Part shown: positions 47,973 to 59,848 of the stretch, piece after piece | Layout of the letters: each line of letters opens with the position of its first letter | Numbering within the stretch: position 1 is the stretch's first letter | NCBI GenBank assembly: GCA_903813345.2 | Contig: CAIIXF020000002.1 | Coordinates: 32,258,109 to 32,322,108, forward strand | Direction: 5' to 3' | Source: Owenia fusiformis | Lineage: Eukaryota > Annelida > Polychaeta > Sabellida > Oweniidae | DNA: 64,000 nucleotides | Made by a program: the position numbers and the translations under genes | Notes under the pieces: model-generated | What the model was told of the DNA's origin: nothing | Seen by the model: the letters and a program-made list of their open reading frames with translations, nothing else | Databases searched by the model: none

Positions 47973-48292
47973 TCAAGGCATGACATTAGACGACTTTCTA
48001 TGCAAGCTCTTATGCTCCCTCAAATGTGAGTTCCTAATGAAAGTTTTGTTGCAGACATCACATTTATGTGGTCTTGCACCAGTATGGATCTTCAGATGTT
48101 GAACCAAATTGCCTTTACGACTGAAGACCTTCATACAGAGGTGGCACTGGAGACTGGATGAGTCTTTAGGTTCCATGTGAAAAGAACTACTCCGAGGGTA
48201 AACAGTCTCCAAGTAATCTGCGGTGAGACTTGAATCTGAACTTACAAATTGTGGTGTGTGGATATAGGATTGCGCCATAAAGCCAAAATGGT
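47973..48292 (-). CDS. two-finger C2H2 terminal exon (- exon p)
   Basis: The acceptor is tttatttaatttcag, then ACCATTTT, phase 1. It encodes about 106 residues with a Ser-rich spacer. Finger 1 is at 50-70 (CHLCMKVF, contacts R/G/N/Q) and finger 2 at 78-98 (CDVCNKTF, contacts R/S/H/E, H-x3-H). The linker is TGARPHK and the tail RKSSNVMP. Confidence 0.92.
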
Positions 48293-48928
48293 CTGAAATT
48301 AAATAAAACAGTCATATTAGTAGTGCAGAAAAATTGAGGAAAAATTTAAAACTGGCATTTGTTCCTGATACTTTTGAAGTATCTTGTTACACAAAATACC
48401 ATTTCATCAAATGTTATTTTTGAATTACACTTGGATTTAATGACCATTTATATTTTCAAAACCTATCAAAAAAAGATGGCATACTGCATAATTTTTTAGA
48501 TTTGTTTCAAGAAAATGAACAAAACAAGCAAATTTCTGAAGATATATTCTACAACTTAATATTTATTACATTTATGATGGTGAAAAATAGAACATAATGA
48601 GTTTTAAAAATTGATTAAAAAGGAATTTATATTAATACATAAATACAAGTAGCTTTAAAAGCATTAACATGTTAAAACCGTGAGCTGAGGAAATGTTCTG
48701 CATGAGATTTATACATCTTGACATTTGGTTATCACATTAAAATATTATATTGTTAGAAGTCTCCATCCATTTTGTTATATCCCTTACTATGATTGGAATG
48801 TTTTCGGTTTATCAATTGCGTTATTATTTATGAGCATACTATCAAATACTCCATCACCACCATATATGGACAATTAATTAATCCTGTTATCCTTACCATA
48901 TAAGGACAGATATGTACGTTAATCCATA
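48293..48928. other. intron, nothing recognised
   Basis: AT-rich sequence with no gene or clear repeat. Confidence 0.45.
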
Positions 48929-49212
48929 TCATTTAGTGTTAACAACATGTATTCTTAATTCATGGCTCTTAGCATGACTATTCCTTTTAAAAGATTTATT
49001 ACAGAATCCACATTTAAATGGTTTCTCGCCAGTGTGGATCCTCATATGTTGTTTCAAGTTACGTCTTTCTGTGAATTGTTTACAGCACATATTGCATACA
49101 TATTTCCCATCCTGCATCTGCACTCTTTGTATATCATGATCCACGTATATTCCTCTCATATCAGCTACTTCACCTGGTAAACTGTAATTCAGGTAGCTTC
49201 TGTTAAAACTTC
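48929..49212 (-). CDS. two-finger C2H2 terminal exon (- exon q)
   Basis: The acceptor is tttttattctttcag, then GAAGTTTT, phase 1. It encodes about 94 residues. Finger 1 is at 40-60 (CNMCCKQF, contacts E/R/N/Q; CCK as in the + array) and finger 2 at 68-89 (CGFCNKSF, contacts R/S/H/S; Ala in place of the helix Leu). The linker is TGEKPFK and the tail VVNTK. Confidence 0.92.
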
Positions 49213-50587
49213 CTGAAAGAATAAAAAATGTTCATCAATAGTGAGGCATTAACATGCAAATGTCATTACCTGCCATTTGTTTAGACACAAAATGCCAATC
49301 ACTTACCATCCTAACAAAAACTTTGAGACCATAGCATGTTGATTGATATTTTTCTCCAAATCTTTTCATTGATGATTGACCAGAAGGGATAATCTGATGT
49401 GCATCATTAGCATTTTTCATGTTGTACAAGGATTATTCATGATATGTAACATTGATATCATAAGAATACGTGAATGTTTTTTCATTTCCTTTTCATTTTC
49501 TTTATTTTCTTGATGATAAATATCTCACTAATATTTATCAGCTTTTTCACCTTTGCCATTTTTTATTCCAATCTAAGTTCATTCTTCAGGATTTATCAAT
49601 ATCCTTTTCAGAAATACATCAAAATTAGTAAAGGTGCTACAAAGTTTCAGTCAGCATGTACACGATTCATTATTAAAAAAATCAAGAAGCAATTCATTTG
49701 AATTCATTTCTTTATTCATTATCATTATAATTAATTTAATGTACATAGTGAATGTGGGATACTGAGCTAAAATTCAATGTTTACAAGCAAAAAGCACTTG
49801 ATTTTATCATTCTGAGGATACAAGGTTTATCCAATAAAAACATTGAAATGTTGGATATTAAGCTGCTAAAAATTCAATGTTTAAAAGCAAAAAGCACTTG
49901 ATTTTATCATTCTGAGGATACAAGGTTTATCCAATAAAAAAACATTAAAATGTTGGATATTAAGCTGCTAAAAATTCAATGATTAAAAGCAAAAAGCACT
50001 TGATTTCATCATTCTGAGGATACAAGGTTTATCCAATAAAAAAAACATTGAAATGTTGGATATCAATGTTTGTTACATAGCTCTTGATTTCATCAGACTG
50101 AGTGTGAAACAGCATTTAACTAATATACTTTTACGAATCTGCAAATATTAAAACAACAGGCCGCGGCAGATTTTACACATGTCCATATTGCAACTAAAAT
50201 TGTAAGTGGTGCTGCTATTAAACATAATCAGTTTTAGTGCCTGTGTTATTTCTGCTAATATCTATCAAAGTGGACGGTGCATATCTAAAGTGAGTGGTGT
50301 AACTTGTATCATCAGGGTGGTGGTATCATCGCTCCATTTCCAGCCTCATGTAGAAACACTCCTGTTCTCTGGACTACTAGCCTATTCCTCTAAAACGGTC
50401 AGATAATATTTTGAAATCTCATAACGTTGTTGTTATTACATAAGGAATGTCTAGAGGCATTTATAATCATTAAAATCTCATACTTTTCACCATTTGGTGA
50501 TTTCAATTTTATTGCACTAAGACTAAAATGTTTAAAATGTGTTGCTCTTTGAGGTAAAGCAGATCACACATGTTCAACACTGTTTTA
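49213..50587. other. intron with tandem repeat, no gene seen
   Basis: 49240-49330 is a copy of the aaatgtcattacctgcca dispersed family. The 100-bp repeat at 49755-50075 is listed separately. No gene is seen. Confidence 0.5.
49755..50075. repeat. three tandem units of about 100 bp
   Basis: Each unit contains agcaaaaagcacttgatttt and tctgaggatacaaggttta, then a short A run and cattgaaatgttggatat. Spacings are 100 and 102 bp. No link to finger coding sequence is seen. Confidence 0.88.
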
Positions 50588-51282
50588 GTCCATCAATTCA
50601 TTTCTCCATTTCACCCTAAGGTTTAACATATGTTGCCCTGTATGAGTTACACCCAATATGATAGGACCAATGACACATAACACTGTTGCCCATTAGTCTA
50701 TTTGTTCATATCAGTCTTTAAAATGAGTCCATCAATTCATTTCTCCATTTCACCCTAAGGTTTAACATATGTTGCCCTGTATGAGTTACACCCAATATGA
50801 TAGAACCAATGACACATAACACTGTTGCCCATTAGTCTATTTGTTCATATCAGTCTTTAAAATGAGTCCATCAATTCATTTCTCCATTTCACCCTAAGGT
50901 TTAACATATGTTGCCCTGTATGAGTTACACCCAATATGATAGGACCAATGACACATAACACTGTTGCCCATTAGTCTATTTGTTCATATCAGTCTTTAAA
51001 ATGAGTCCATCAATTCATTTCTCCATTTCACCCTAAGGTTTAACATATGTTGCCCTGTATGAGTTACACCCAATATGATAGGACCAATGACACATAACAC
51101 TGTTGCCCATTAGTCTATTTGTTCATATCAGTCTTTAAAATGAGTCCATCAATTCATTTCTCCATTTCACCCTAAGGTTTAACATATGTTGCCCTGTATG
51201 AGTTACACCCAATATGATAGAACCAATGACACATAACACTGTTGCCCATTAGTCTATTTGTTCATCTCAGTCTTTAAAATGA
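50588..51282 (-). repeat. 139-bp tandem repeat (5 units) seeded by the end of - exon r
   Basis: Units start at 50588, 50727, 50866, 51005 and 51144, each exactly 139 bp and nearly identical. Each ends in tcagtctttaaaatgagt, which in exon r encodes THFKD and its stop (inverse). Only the last few codons are copied; the rest of the unit is 3' flank. Units differ by single changes such as aggacc/agaacc. Confidence 0.95.
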
Positions 51283-51646
51283 GTTGCTCTATGAGTGGTC
51301 ATCTGTAGTTTACGTATGAATGCCTTTGAACATATATCACACTTGTGAGGTCTATCACCAGTATGAAGAAACATATGTCTGTCTAGGCTTCTCTTTGCAG
51401 TAAATTCCTTCAAACAGATCTTACACTTAACCTTTGGCTTGGGTACTGAGCCAGTGGGCCCTTGGCCTTGGTAAGGCACTGAAGCCATGGTCATTTGCGG
51501 TTGATTAATTACAAAAGACACACGGGGGTTAACCTCCAGTGGTTCAGCCCCAAAGGATGTCAGAAGGCTAGCATCTTCTGGATAAGAATCTGTGGTTGAC
51601 TCTGGGGGTGTTCCATTGGGGTTCTGGTTGAGATGCATCCAATAAT
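51267..51646 (-). CDS. two-finger C2H2 terminal exon (- exon r)
   Basis: The acceptor is catctatctttcag, then ATTATTGG, phase 1. It encodes about 126 residues with a Pro/Ser/Thr-rich spacer. Finger 1 is at 75-95 (CKICLKEF, contacts A/R/S/R) and finger 2 at 103-123 (CDICSKAF, contacts R/L/Q/T, H-x3-H). The linker is TGDRPHK and the tail FKD lies in the repeat. Confidence 0.92.
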
Positions 51647-52224
51647 CTGAAAGATAGATGAAAGATGGTTAATGAAATATTAAGACTGATACGATAACTT
51701 TACCAATAAAGTGAATGTAAAATAAAGATACACATCTACCAAATGTACCCCAAAATCTTTCCAGTTATACTTATTTATCTTCATACATGTAATTATATTC
51801 CTTGAACTCGTTTGGCTTGCTTCATTTACCAAGATAACACAGTTAGTTGGTTGTTAGTTTCACAACATGATGAGACTTATTGGGAGGGTGGTTAACATGT
51901 ACATCAGCTGCTCTCTCTTGCACTCACACACTTAACTCTTCATGTATCTCTATAGCCAGAATTAGTTTTACTAAACTATCAAATTTTAGATAATATGACC
52001 AATGTTTTATTCATTGCAATGGGCAGAGTATGATAACTCTGAAAATCTACATGCTACAGAATATTTCAATACACCACTTAATTATTGTATCTCTATTGGA
52101 TGTACAGTTTATATGGTTCTAGACTATTATGTATGACTACTTCTAAATGTCCATTCAGATTAATTTGGTTTATAGTCCTCTAGCCAAGCAGATTGGGTGT
52201 TACCCTTGTAAGGATAATGCTGCA
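51647..52224. other. intron, nothing recognised
   Basis: AT-rich sequence with no gene or clear repeat. Confidence 0.45.
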
Positions 52225-52592
52225 TTAGGGGGGTGCATGTTCAACACTTGGTTTTGGCAGTTCTTGTTCTGTAGCCAGTTGAGGCAGTGGATGTTTATTA
52301 AGTTTATGATTTTTCAGATTGCTGGCTCTTACAAACTTCTTCTCACATTGGTCGCACTGAAAACGTCGCTGTTTGTTGGCGCCAACCCCCGAATGCACCT
52401 CCTGGGTATGACGCCAAAGATTGCGCCTCAATGTGAACGTTTTGAGACATATGTGACAGAAATGTTTCTCCTTGGATTTGATTAGTTCAGACACAACTGG
52501 TGCCCGTGCCTCCTGCGATTTCATGAACTCATCTGATTGGCCAGGGAAATGGAGAAGATACGCCTGCGACTCAGCCTGCAGGAGGTTGAGTG
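52225..52592 (-). CDS. two-finger C2H2 terminal exon with long linker and tail (- exon s)
   Basis: The acceptor is attttaatttcag, then CACTCAAC, phase 1. It encodes about 122 residues. Finger 1 is at 46-67 (CHICLKTF, contacts L/R/N/R, H-x4-H). The linker SGVGANKQRRFQ is 12 residues instead of seven. Finger 2 is at 80-101 (CDQCEKKF, contacts R/S/N/N). A 21-residue tail rich in Pro and Glu ends EHAPP. The coding DNA is more GC-rich than its neighbours. Confidence 0.92.
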
Positions 52593-53020
52593 CTGAAATT
52601 AAAATCAAAACAGATTAGAATTCATGATTTTACACAAATCATTATGTTTTAACAATGTAATCTAATACAATGCTTTACTCCCATTACTCCGCTTTCTACA
52701 AGAAATAGAAAGTCAGCTTTTGTGGCTGGCACATGCAAATTATCTTGATAAATCTGATATACTGCGGAATCCTTGAAAGCAAAATAATATAATATCTCCA
52801 GATAATAGTGGTGTTCATCGTATGTGTCAAAAAGTTAAGGAAGCTAGCTGGTTGAATTAAGACAATTTTCCATTAATTTTGTCCCACTGAACCATTTTGA
52901 GGTTCAAAAATATAAGGTTTTGTACTTTTGATTTCAAATGATCATAATTCTTAAGAAATCATCACTTCATCATACAGCAAATTATGGAAATCATTTAATT
53001 ACATTTTTATGTTGTTTTTT
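52593..53020. other. intron, nothing recognised
   Basis: AT-rich sequence with no gene or clear repeat. Confidence 0.45.
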
Positions 53021-53295
53021 TTAGTTTGGATCAGATGGTCTAAAATGTTTCAGCTGCATATGATCTCGCATTGAATGATGTCTCGTGAATGATTTATAGC
53101 AAATATCACATTTGTATGGTTTCTCTCCAGTGTGGGTCTTTATATGCCTTAACATGTTCCTGCGTAGAGTAAATCCACGCTTACAGGTCTCACATTCAAA
53201 TTTGTGACCTGGTGATTTCTGAATTCTCTGTGTAGTTTGGCTGAATTGGTTTGATCCATATGTAGAATATGTACTTGAGGGAAGTCTCAGTTGAC
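53021..53295 (-). CDS. two-finger C2H2 terminal exon (- exon t)
   Basis: The acceptor is gtattcatttcag, then GTCAACTG, phase 1. It encodes about 91 residues with a Ser/Thr/Gln spacer. Finger 1 is at 35-55 (CETCKRGF, contacts L/R/N/R, as in exon s) and finger 2 at 63-84 (CDICYKSF, contacts R/H/S/D). The linker is canonical, TGEKPYK. The tail is FRPSDPN. Confidence 0.92.
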
Positions 53296-55037
53296 CTGAA
53301 ATGAATACAAAAATATTAGTCCTTTGTTTAATTAAAAAGAGAAGCCTGATACTAATCAAATAAAATAATAACTAACAGGCAGCCACGGCAGGTCAGGGGA
53401 AGCCATCAAATTGAAAACAGGACACCCTCACAAAAGAATGGTTAGGAAGAAATGCAAAAATAATTTAGGAGACATATATGTTTTGATCAACAAATACTCA
53501 TATTTTTGACCAGCTAATTCCCTCAATGCTTAAACAATATAATGGTCTCAGGAATATTTTTAAACGTATTTATAAACTGATAACGGGACCAAACTGTTAA
53601 TATAAGGTGGGTAAAGGTAGGCAGGGTGAGCTGAGTAATATGGCTAGATATTAAAGCTATATAAGACTCTGGTAATATAAAAAGATCATCCTCATAAGTT
53701 CTTAATAACAAGTAATAAGAATCATGATATTGATTTCTCTTCTTTTTCAATTTCAAACAATATCTCTATAAATTTATCATTTTGGTTTATTAATGACTAG
53801 GAACCACATTAGATTCTGACAATGTAAGCAGGGATCTCGCCAGGCTTTTAGAGTCCGGCGCCCCGCCGATCTCTCTCATGTTCAGACCTGATAGCGCCAG
53901 TGTCTAATGCTAAAAATGAATGCCGCCGGTCTCTAATTTTTTGGGATTTTTTTTTCAATGCCACTTTTCATCCTCTTTAACTTCAGTTTTTGAGTTACAA
54001 CTTCTCAAAACATAAGATAAAGTGTTCACTTACCGTACAGATTCTAATTTTCCAATATAAGGTCTTAAAAACAGGTGATTTTCAATTGAAATCATCGTAT
54101 AATCAAGACATTTTTGTTTCCTTCATGTGGTATGAAGGGAGACATCTATTGAGTAAATAGGAGTAATTGATTCCAATAAACATACTCCCTCCGATAAAAT
54201 TTGGCAATTCCATCTTATCATGTAGATTTAAATAATTAAATCACGGGGAGGAACCTCTTAAACGAAACAGCCACTATATTAGCTTCATTTAGGAATGTGT
54301 TTAGTGGGAAATTTAAATTTGAATGTTTATGATAACATGATTGGTCAATTTATAACTTGATCTCATCACATGACTCATCACATGATCAGAAGTTAGGATG
54401 TAAATATTGAACCACATGGTCTGGTACAGAAATGATAATGTTTATACTCTCATAAAAACAGCAATTTTTCTCTGAAATGTTTGATTAGAAAACATATTTT
54501 AAGATCTTCTAAAGCGAACGTTGAATTTTTTTCCGGGTTCTAAAAATTTCCTGGTGAGAACCCTGGTAAGTGTACAAATAGATGTGAATTACAAATCTTC
54601 TTCAAATCTAATCCTCGTTGATTTTCAAGAATTCTTATGTATGAGAAGAAGAACTACTGGTAATCATCCATTCTAATAAGTATCTTAGTCCAATGTCTAT
54701 TGATATTAATATATTTCACATTAAATTCTTTTCTAATAAGGTTTAAACTGATATGTCTGTCTCGAAATACTGCTCTACAAATTATGTATCTCCCAAATAT
54801 TGTCATCTTTATACTCTTCCAAACAATGTCATTTTTATATCCTTAATATTAGATATCTTCCAAATATTGCCATATTTGTAACCTACAAATCGTATTATCT
54901 TCCAAACATTGTCATCTTTATATATCCTATATATTAGATATCTTTCATTTTGTCATATACATATCTTACAAATTGTGTATCTTCCAAACATTGCCATCTT
55001 TATATGCGACATATTGTATCTCTAAAACAAAATGTCT
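53296..55037. other. intron or 3' flank with a DNA element
   Basis: The element at 53829-54559 is listed separately. 54690-55020 holds several copies of tatcttccaaacattgtcat-type words in a loose repeat. No gene is seen. Confidence 0.5.
53829..54559. mobile_element. DNA element with CAGGGATCTCGCCAGG-type inverted ends
   Basis: The left end cagggatctcgccagg and right end cctggtgagaaccctg are roughly inverse, and gtaag lies directly outside each. Inner motifs (ttttagagtcc, gttctaaaaatt) also match inversely. It is a longer relative of the element at 62019-62193. Confidence 0.65.
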
Positions 55038-55324
55038 TCATTTCGCCAAATCATGTATCTTCCATACATGTCGTCTCAATGTTGTAGCTCTAACAAATGT
55101 CTTTAAACAGACATGGCACTGGTGTGGCCTTTCGCCAGTGTGGATCTTCATGTGCTGACCAAGGTTGTGACTCATTGTGAAATGCTTCAAGCACACTTTA
55201 CATTGAAACTTCTTAGGGGTGTTAGCATTGGAGACTTTAGATTGTATTAGGCATCCAGATGAGGATATCATATCGGGGTCCTGATGTAGACGAGATATAA
55301 ATCCTTTAGGGAGCCAATTGATAC
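55038..55324 (-). CDS. two-finger C2H2 terminal exon (- exon u)
   Basis: The acceptor is ttttatgaatttcag, then GTATCAAT, phase 1. It encodes about 95 residues. Finger 1 is at 42-62 (CKVCLKHF, contacts M/H/N/Q) and finger 2 at 70-91 (CHVCLKTF, contacts R/T/T/R), with linker TGERPHQ and tail DLAK. Its second finger (CLKTFxRATT) is shared with exon v, which marks them as sisters. Confidence 0.92.
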
Positions 55325-55914
55325 CTGAAATTCATAAAAAGTGAAGATTTAGTAAGAATACATATGTATATGTTTTTGATTCCCCGTTTACCTAAAGGCT
55401 AAAATGGAAAATCATTCTTATAAACATGAGGAATCCTTTGCATCGTATTTCCCTTTGGTCTTATATTTTTGTGAAAATAGCTTTTTGTTGTTGGTGGGAT
55501 GAGATCTAGACAGTATCTTTTATGAACCGATACATATTTGTACACAGATTGCTATAAAACTTTTGGTCTTCGCTATTTAACAAGTAAGATTATAAACATG
55601 CTATAAACATCGTCCACCAAGGGATGACTGAAGGAATATGCGTGTGAAAATACTATTGGATAACAATATGCCACATACAAGACATCAAAAGCTTTGTAGA
55701 CCTAGTTTTCTTACAATAAAATAACAATAAACTTGCATAAAAGTCATGTTTATTTTTTCTTATAGTTGAACATGTCCCTTGTGAAAGCATCACTTTTTAG
55801 ATAGTACACATGTCACATTTAACAAGGTACATTAATATTCAAGATAAATGATATTGCATCTACTTTAGAAGCCAAACAGATCATGTCGAGGCATATGTCA
55901 AAAGCAAATCAAAG
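55325..55914. other. intron, nothing recognised
   Basis: AT-rich sequence with no gene or clear repeat. Confidence 0.45.
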
Positions 55915-56206
55915 TTTACACCAGTATGGAGCTTTACATCGGTATGGAGATTCAGCATAACACATGATGTACAATACGCTTATGTTGCATCATTGTGGTA
56001 GCTCTACAGAATGTCTTAGGGCATATATCATACTCAAATTTACCCCAGTATGGAGCTTTAGCATGGCACATGATGTACAATACGCTTATGTTGCATCATT
56101 GTGGTAGCTCTACAGAATGTCTTAGGGCATATATCATACTCAGATTTACCCCAGTATGGAGCTTTAGCATGGCACATGATGTACAATACGCTTATGTTGC
56201 CTCATT
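55915..56206 (-). repeat. 106-bp tandem copies of the end of - exon v
   Basis: Units with gtggtagctctacagaatgt start at 55995 and 56101, and the matching sequence in exon v is at 56207, giving a 106-bp period; a more decayed unit lies before. Each unit repeats, in inverse, part of the second finger through RIVHHVPC with its stop and a linker remnant (ccccagtatgga). The CxxC pairs are damaged, so none is functional. Confidence 0.88.
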
Positions 56207-56468
56207 GTGGTAGCTCTACAGAAAGTCTTGAGGCATATATCACACTTATGTGGCTTTTCACCAGTATGAGTCTGCATGTGCTGTTTCATGTTCCATTTCA
56301 AAGAGAACTCCTTAGAGCAGACTTCACATCGGTGTTTCTCTCCAGTTGGGTTATAATTTCTTTTTCTCCCCTTAGAAGCATGGGGCTGAGATTCAAAGTC
56401 AGAATTAACTTGGGGGTTTTCTCTGTTCTCTCTTGAATAACCGTCAAACAGATCATACATAGTGAAAC
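56164..56468 (-). CDS. two-finger C2H2 terminal exon (- exon v)
   Basis: The acceptor is tatattattttcag, then GTTTCACT, phase 1. It encodes about 101 residues with a basic stretch (KGRKRNYNPTGEKHR) ahead of the fingers. Finger 1 is at 48-68 (CEVCSKEF, contacts L/W/N/Q) and finger 2 at 76-97 (CDICLKTF, contacts R/T/T/Q), with linker TGEKPHK and tail HVPC, which lies within the repeated segment. Confidence 0.92.
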
Positions 56469-57665
56469 CTGAAAATAATATAATCAAAATTAGTATAGGC
56501 TCCAGATAAGAGTTTTATCTAAAGAGTTAAATACTGCTGAAATGTTGCATCCTTTAGAAAGAAATCCCATGTGTCCTTTAGATGCTGAACTTTTAAAAAT
56601 ATTTGACTGAGAAAAATACCATTGTCTCATTAACACATATATGAACATAAAAACCTATTAATTTGCTTGATATTTTCTATTATAGCAGACTCTAGCAATT
56701 TACAACACCATCATTGGTCCATCAAAACGATGACTACCAAGTCTTCCACATCAATGTTTTGGCCACTCTCTAAATATTTAGGATGATATCATTTATTAAA
56801 CTTTAATTTCACAACCATCACAGTCACTGAAATGTTATACACTAGTGAAGTACTCAATTCTTAGAACATTCAAATGAAATCCTGGACCATGAAATTCCTA
56901 ATAATTTATATTATTATGCACCTCATTAAAATACTCAAATCTGATTGGTTAAGAGCTGCAGGCCCGCAGGGTCTATTGCCATACGTGGCAGCAAGATCTC
57001 GTTCTATCCAGTATTGAAGCAACGAGATCTCCAACCATCCCGTATGCCAGAATACCTATCCTCGAAAAAATTACTTTCGACGAGTCCATTTGTCGATGAC
57101 GTCATTTTCTTAGAATCTCTTCCATGTTGAATTTGAGACGAATGCGAGGGAGAAATGATTTGATGATATGAGAGAAGGGGATTTCTATTCAATTTCATGT
57201 AATTAATTGACAAAGGGTAGGTGGCGCTAGATAAGGCATCGGCCAAACTTATTATATATGGAGGGAATACTTAAGAATAAGGCCAAATGAAAGAATAAAT
57301 GGAATTTTTGATTGTCGAACACCAGGGTTTTTATAGGCTCGGCTTCTGTTTTAGTAGACCCATTCTTTAAAATAGCCTAAAGTATTTCTCGAAAAGAAAT
57401 ACTAAGCTCGGCTTCGCCTCGCCTAGTATTTTTTTTCTCGGATAGGTATTCTGGCATATCCACCTCATGGTCATCCAGTATTTGTTTAACATCACATTGA
57501 AATTAATATACAAGACTATGGCTTAAAACTGCATATAGCAATGCTGCACTTCACCTTTTTGAATTGTTTTTCAATCCTATCTGTAGTATTATAATTTCTG
57601 AAGTTTTCCTTATTATTTTATGCAAGCGTATTCCAAGTACCATGTGGGTTTATTTAAAGAATATA
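56469..57665. other. intron with a TA-flanked element
   Basis: The element at 57045-57456 is listed separately. 56935-57000 is a local block with catctgattggttaag type words and a ggcccgcaggg stretch. No gene is seen. Confidence 0.5.
57045..57456. mobile_element. 412-bp MITE, about 28-bp inverted termini, TA flanks
   Basis: The ends TGCCAGAATACCTATCC and GGATAGGTATTCTGGCA are inverse and continue into tcgaaaaaa/ttttttctcg. TA lies on both sides. A second internal palindrome has tttctcgaaaagaaa. There is no coding capacity. Confidence 0.82.
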
Positions 57666-57997
57666 TCAATGCATTTTGTTCCTATGGTAACGCATATTAA
57701 ATGCTCTTTGGAATGCCTTGTTGCAGATGTCACACTTGTAAAGTTTCTCTCCAGTGTGGATCTGCAAATGTTGATTCAAATTGCCTTTCAGTTTGAATTC
57801 TTTAAGGCATAACTTGCACTGATGAAATTCATTGTATGTACTTTCTTTATGGAATACTCCCTCATTTATATAACGAACTGTCGGAATTTCTCCTGCATTG
57901 CTTCTCATTATTTGTGTGTGTTCTCGGTTGGTATTTGTTGGATGCGTTGAGATGAAACTCAAGTCATAATCTGCTGCACTCAATAACTGTTTGACAC
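57666..57997 (-). CDS. two-finger C2H2 terminal exon (- exon w)
   Basis: The acceptor is tgtattaatttcag, then GTGTCAAA, phase 1. It encodes about 110 residues. Finger 1 is at 61-81 (CKLCLKEF, contacts L/G/N/Q) and finger 2 at 89-110 (CDICNKAF, contacts R/F/N/Y), with linker TGEKLYK. The stop follows the last ligand (NKMH). The LKGNL helix recurs as LMGNL in exon x. Confidence 0.92.
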
Positions 57998-58550
57998 CTG
58001 AAATTAATACATGACCAATTCATTATTACGTCAATAAATAGAGCAATCCCCTTGTGAGGGGTCGTGGGTTCCACTGGGGTGGACTAACTTTTTCACATCA
58101 GCCCCAAGCACAGGAATTCATTCTGTGTTTTCATTAACTAATGAATTGGAGATTCCTATTTCAACATGTTTAGTCTTCCTATTCATATTACCATAGAGTC
58201 TGGTTTTCTTTTAAATGGAGCAAAATGGAGACAAAGTCAAATAAAACAATATCTATGTCAATGGACAAAGATTCAGCCATCTTGAAAAGTTTAAGTTAAT
58301 GCTCTTGCCATATTTGATTTGACACCTTTTTATAGAACTTGTCTGTTAATTCCTCACATCCTTTATAAATTAAAAATTAAATTGAAAACAAAAATCAGTA
58401 AGTCTTACTTCTATTAAATCTAAAGGGTTTATTCGCAAGGCAGATGTTCCCTAAATGTTTTTTATGTGTGTTTAAGATAGCTCACTACCATTTTCTGCAT
58501 CTTGGTTATTATAATAAGACAATCCTTTTTCACAATGATCACATACTATA
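57998..58550. other. intron with SINE fragment
   Basis: A SINE-like block at 58050-58135 is listed separately. Nothing else is recognised. Confidence 0.5.
58050..58135 (+). mobile_element. tRNA-derived SINE fragment
   Basis: gaggggtcgtgggttccact then ggggtggactaactttttca and catcagccccaagcac match the SINE at 7625-7740 read on its - strand. The gggttcca part is a decayed B box. Confidence 0.6.
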
Positions 58551-58906
58551 CTAATGCAATGGTCCTTTTGTATGAATCTTCATATGTCTTTCCAGATTAA
58601 ACTTGGCAGTAAACTCCTTAAGGCAGATCTGACACTGCTGTTTCACAAGAGTTCCTGTATGGAGCTTCATGTGTCTTGACAAGTTCCCCATGAGTGTGAA
58701 CTCCCTCATGCACACATTGCACTTGAATTTTGACTTATTTTTGTCGTCAGCTTTGACGTCATGTTTCGGGAGGTTTTGCCATGTGTTATAAAGAGCAGCT
58801 GTGGTTACGTTCTCACTTGGTTGTGACATATATCGGAGCTTATTTTCATATGTTATTTGTTGCAGTCTTGCGGAATCGTAGTCTTGGAACAAGTTTTTGT
58901 TATATT
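58551..58906 (-). CDS. two-finger C2H2 terminal exon (- exon x)
   Basis: The acceptor is ttcgttccatttcag, then AATATAAC, phase 1. It encodes about 118 residues. Finger 1 is at 63-83 (CNVCMREF, contacts L/G/N/R) and finger 2 at 92-112 (CQICLKEF, contacts A/F/N/R, H-x3-H). The linker TGTLVKQQ is eight residues and has lost the EKP core. Finger 2 looks like a first finger of this family (CLKEFTAK), so the exon may have arisen by doubling finger 1. Confidence 0.92.
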
Positions 58907-59546
58907 CTGAAATGGAACGAATATGGTCTCGATAAATATTTCATTTTTGATTAAAGGTAGTAAGAAGTAAGTGAATAAATTGTAATTACATTCTTAAATA
59001 AATTGAAGTTAACATTCTGTATAAGATAAATTCCTATAATACGATGTCAGTGTATAAGAGTATCCTTTAATATGATATCGGGATCTTGTAATATCAGCCC
59101 GTCGGGGTGTAAGTTGTAACATCTAGATGATATAACCACTTGACAGAATAGAATGAACTTGTCTAAAGTCCGGATAACTGTTGTTCAATATACTGTATAT
59201 TGAGATATATTTTTGACTTTGTAAAATAATAGATGTATGAACAATATTAAGCAATAGTTTACTAACTTCAATGATAAATTTTATTAAATATGATGAATAA
59301 AACAATATCAAACACAATAATCACTATCTATATGTCCTTCCTAATTCCTATAGCAACTAATAATAATAATAACAACATGCATATTTTAATTGATCATAAC
59401 CAATGTTGCAACTAAAACGTATTAAATACAAGTTGTTAAAATCATTTTCTTGATTTAAATTGTTTTTCATGGATACCCAAGATAATGTATAAACCTCATG
59501 TTATGAAGATTTATCCGTTCATTAACTGTTAATACTTGATTTCCTC
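58907..59546. other. intron, nothing recognised
   Basis: AT-rich sequence with no gene or clear repeat. Confidence 0.45.
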
Positions 59547-59848
59547 TCAATGTGCCAAATAGTGTTCAACCACATTTTGTTCACTCGAATGTTTATTCTT
59601 CATATGAGTCCTCTTTCCCGACAATCTGGCAAATGTCATTTCACAAAAATCACATTTATGCGGTTTCACACCAAAATGAATCTTCAGATGACGATTCCTA
59701 CTACACGGCAGTGTAAATTCCTTCAGACATATATTACATTGATACAACTTTTTGACACCTTCGGTTCCAGGGATTGTCGCTAGATGGGGCTCTTGGTGTG
59801 TTTGCTGTAACATGGGCACGTTGAGAAGTTGCCATGGCAATTGGTTAC
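59547..59848 (-). CDS. two-finger C2H2 terminal exon (- exon y)
   Basis: The acceptor is tgttatgttaatttcag, then GTAACCAA, phase 1. It encodes about 100 residues. Finger 1 is at 38-58 (CNICLKEF, contacts L/C/S/R; Arg in place of the core helix Leu) and finger 2 at 66-87 (CDFCEMTF, contacts R/S/G/T; Lys in place of Leu). The linker HFGVKPHK has Phe for Thr. The tail SSEQNVVEHYLAH is 13 residues. Exon z shares all these oddities. Confidence 0.9.

Noticed and set aside
57004-57246. Minus-strand open frame between exons v and w
   Set aside because: It has no fingers, lies largely inside the TA-flanked MITE, and has no phase-1 acceptor.
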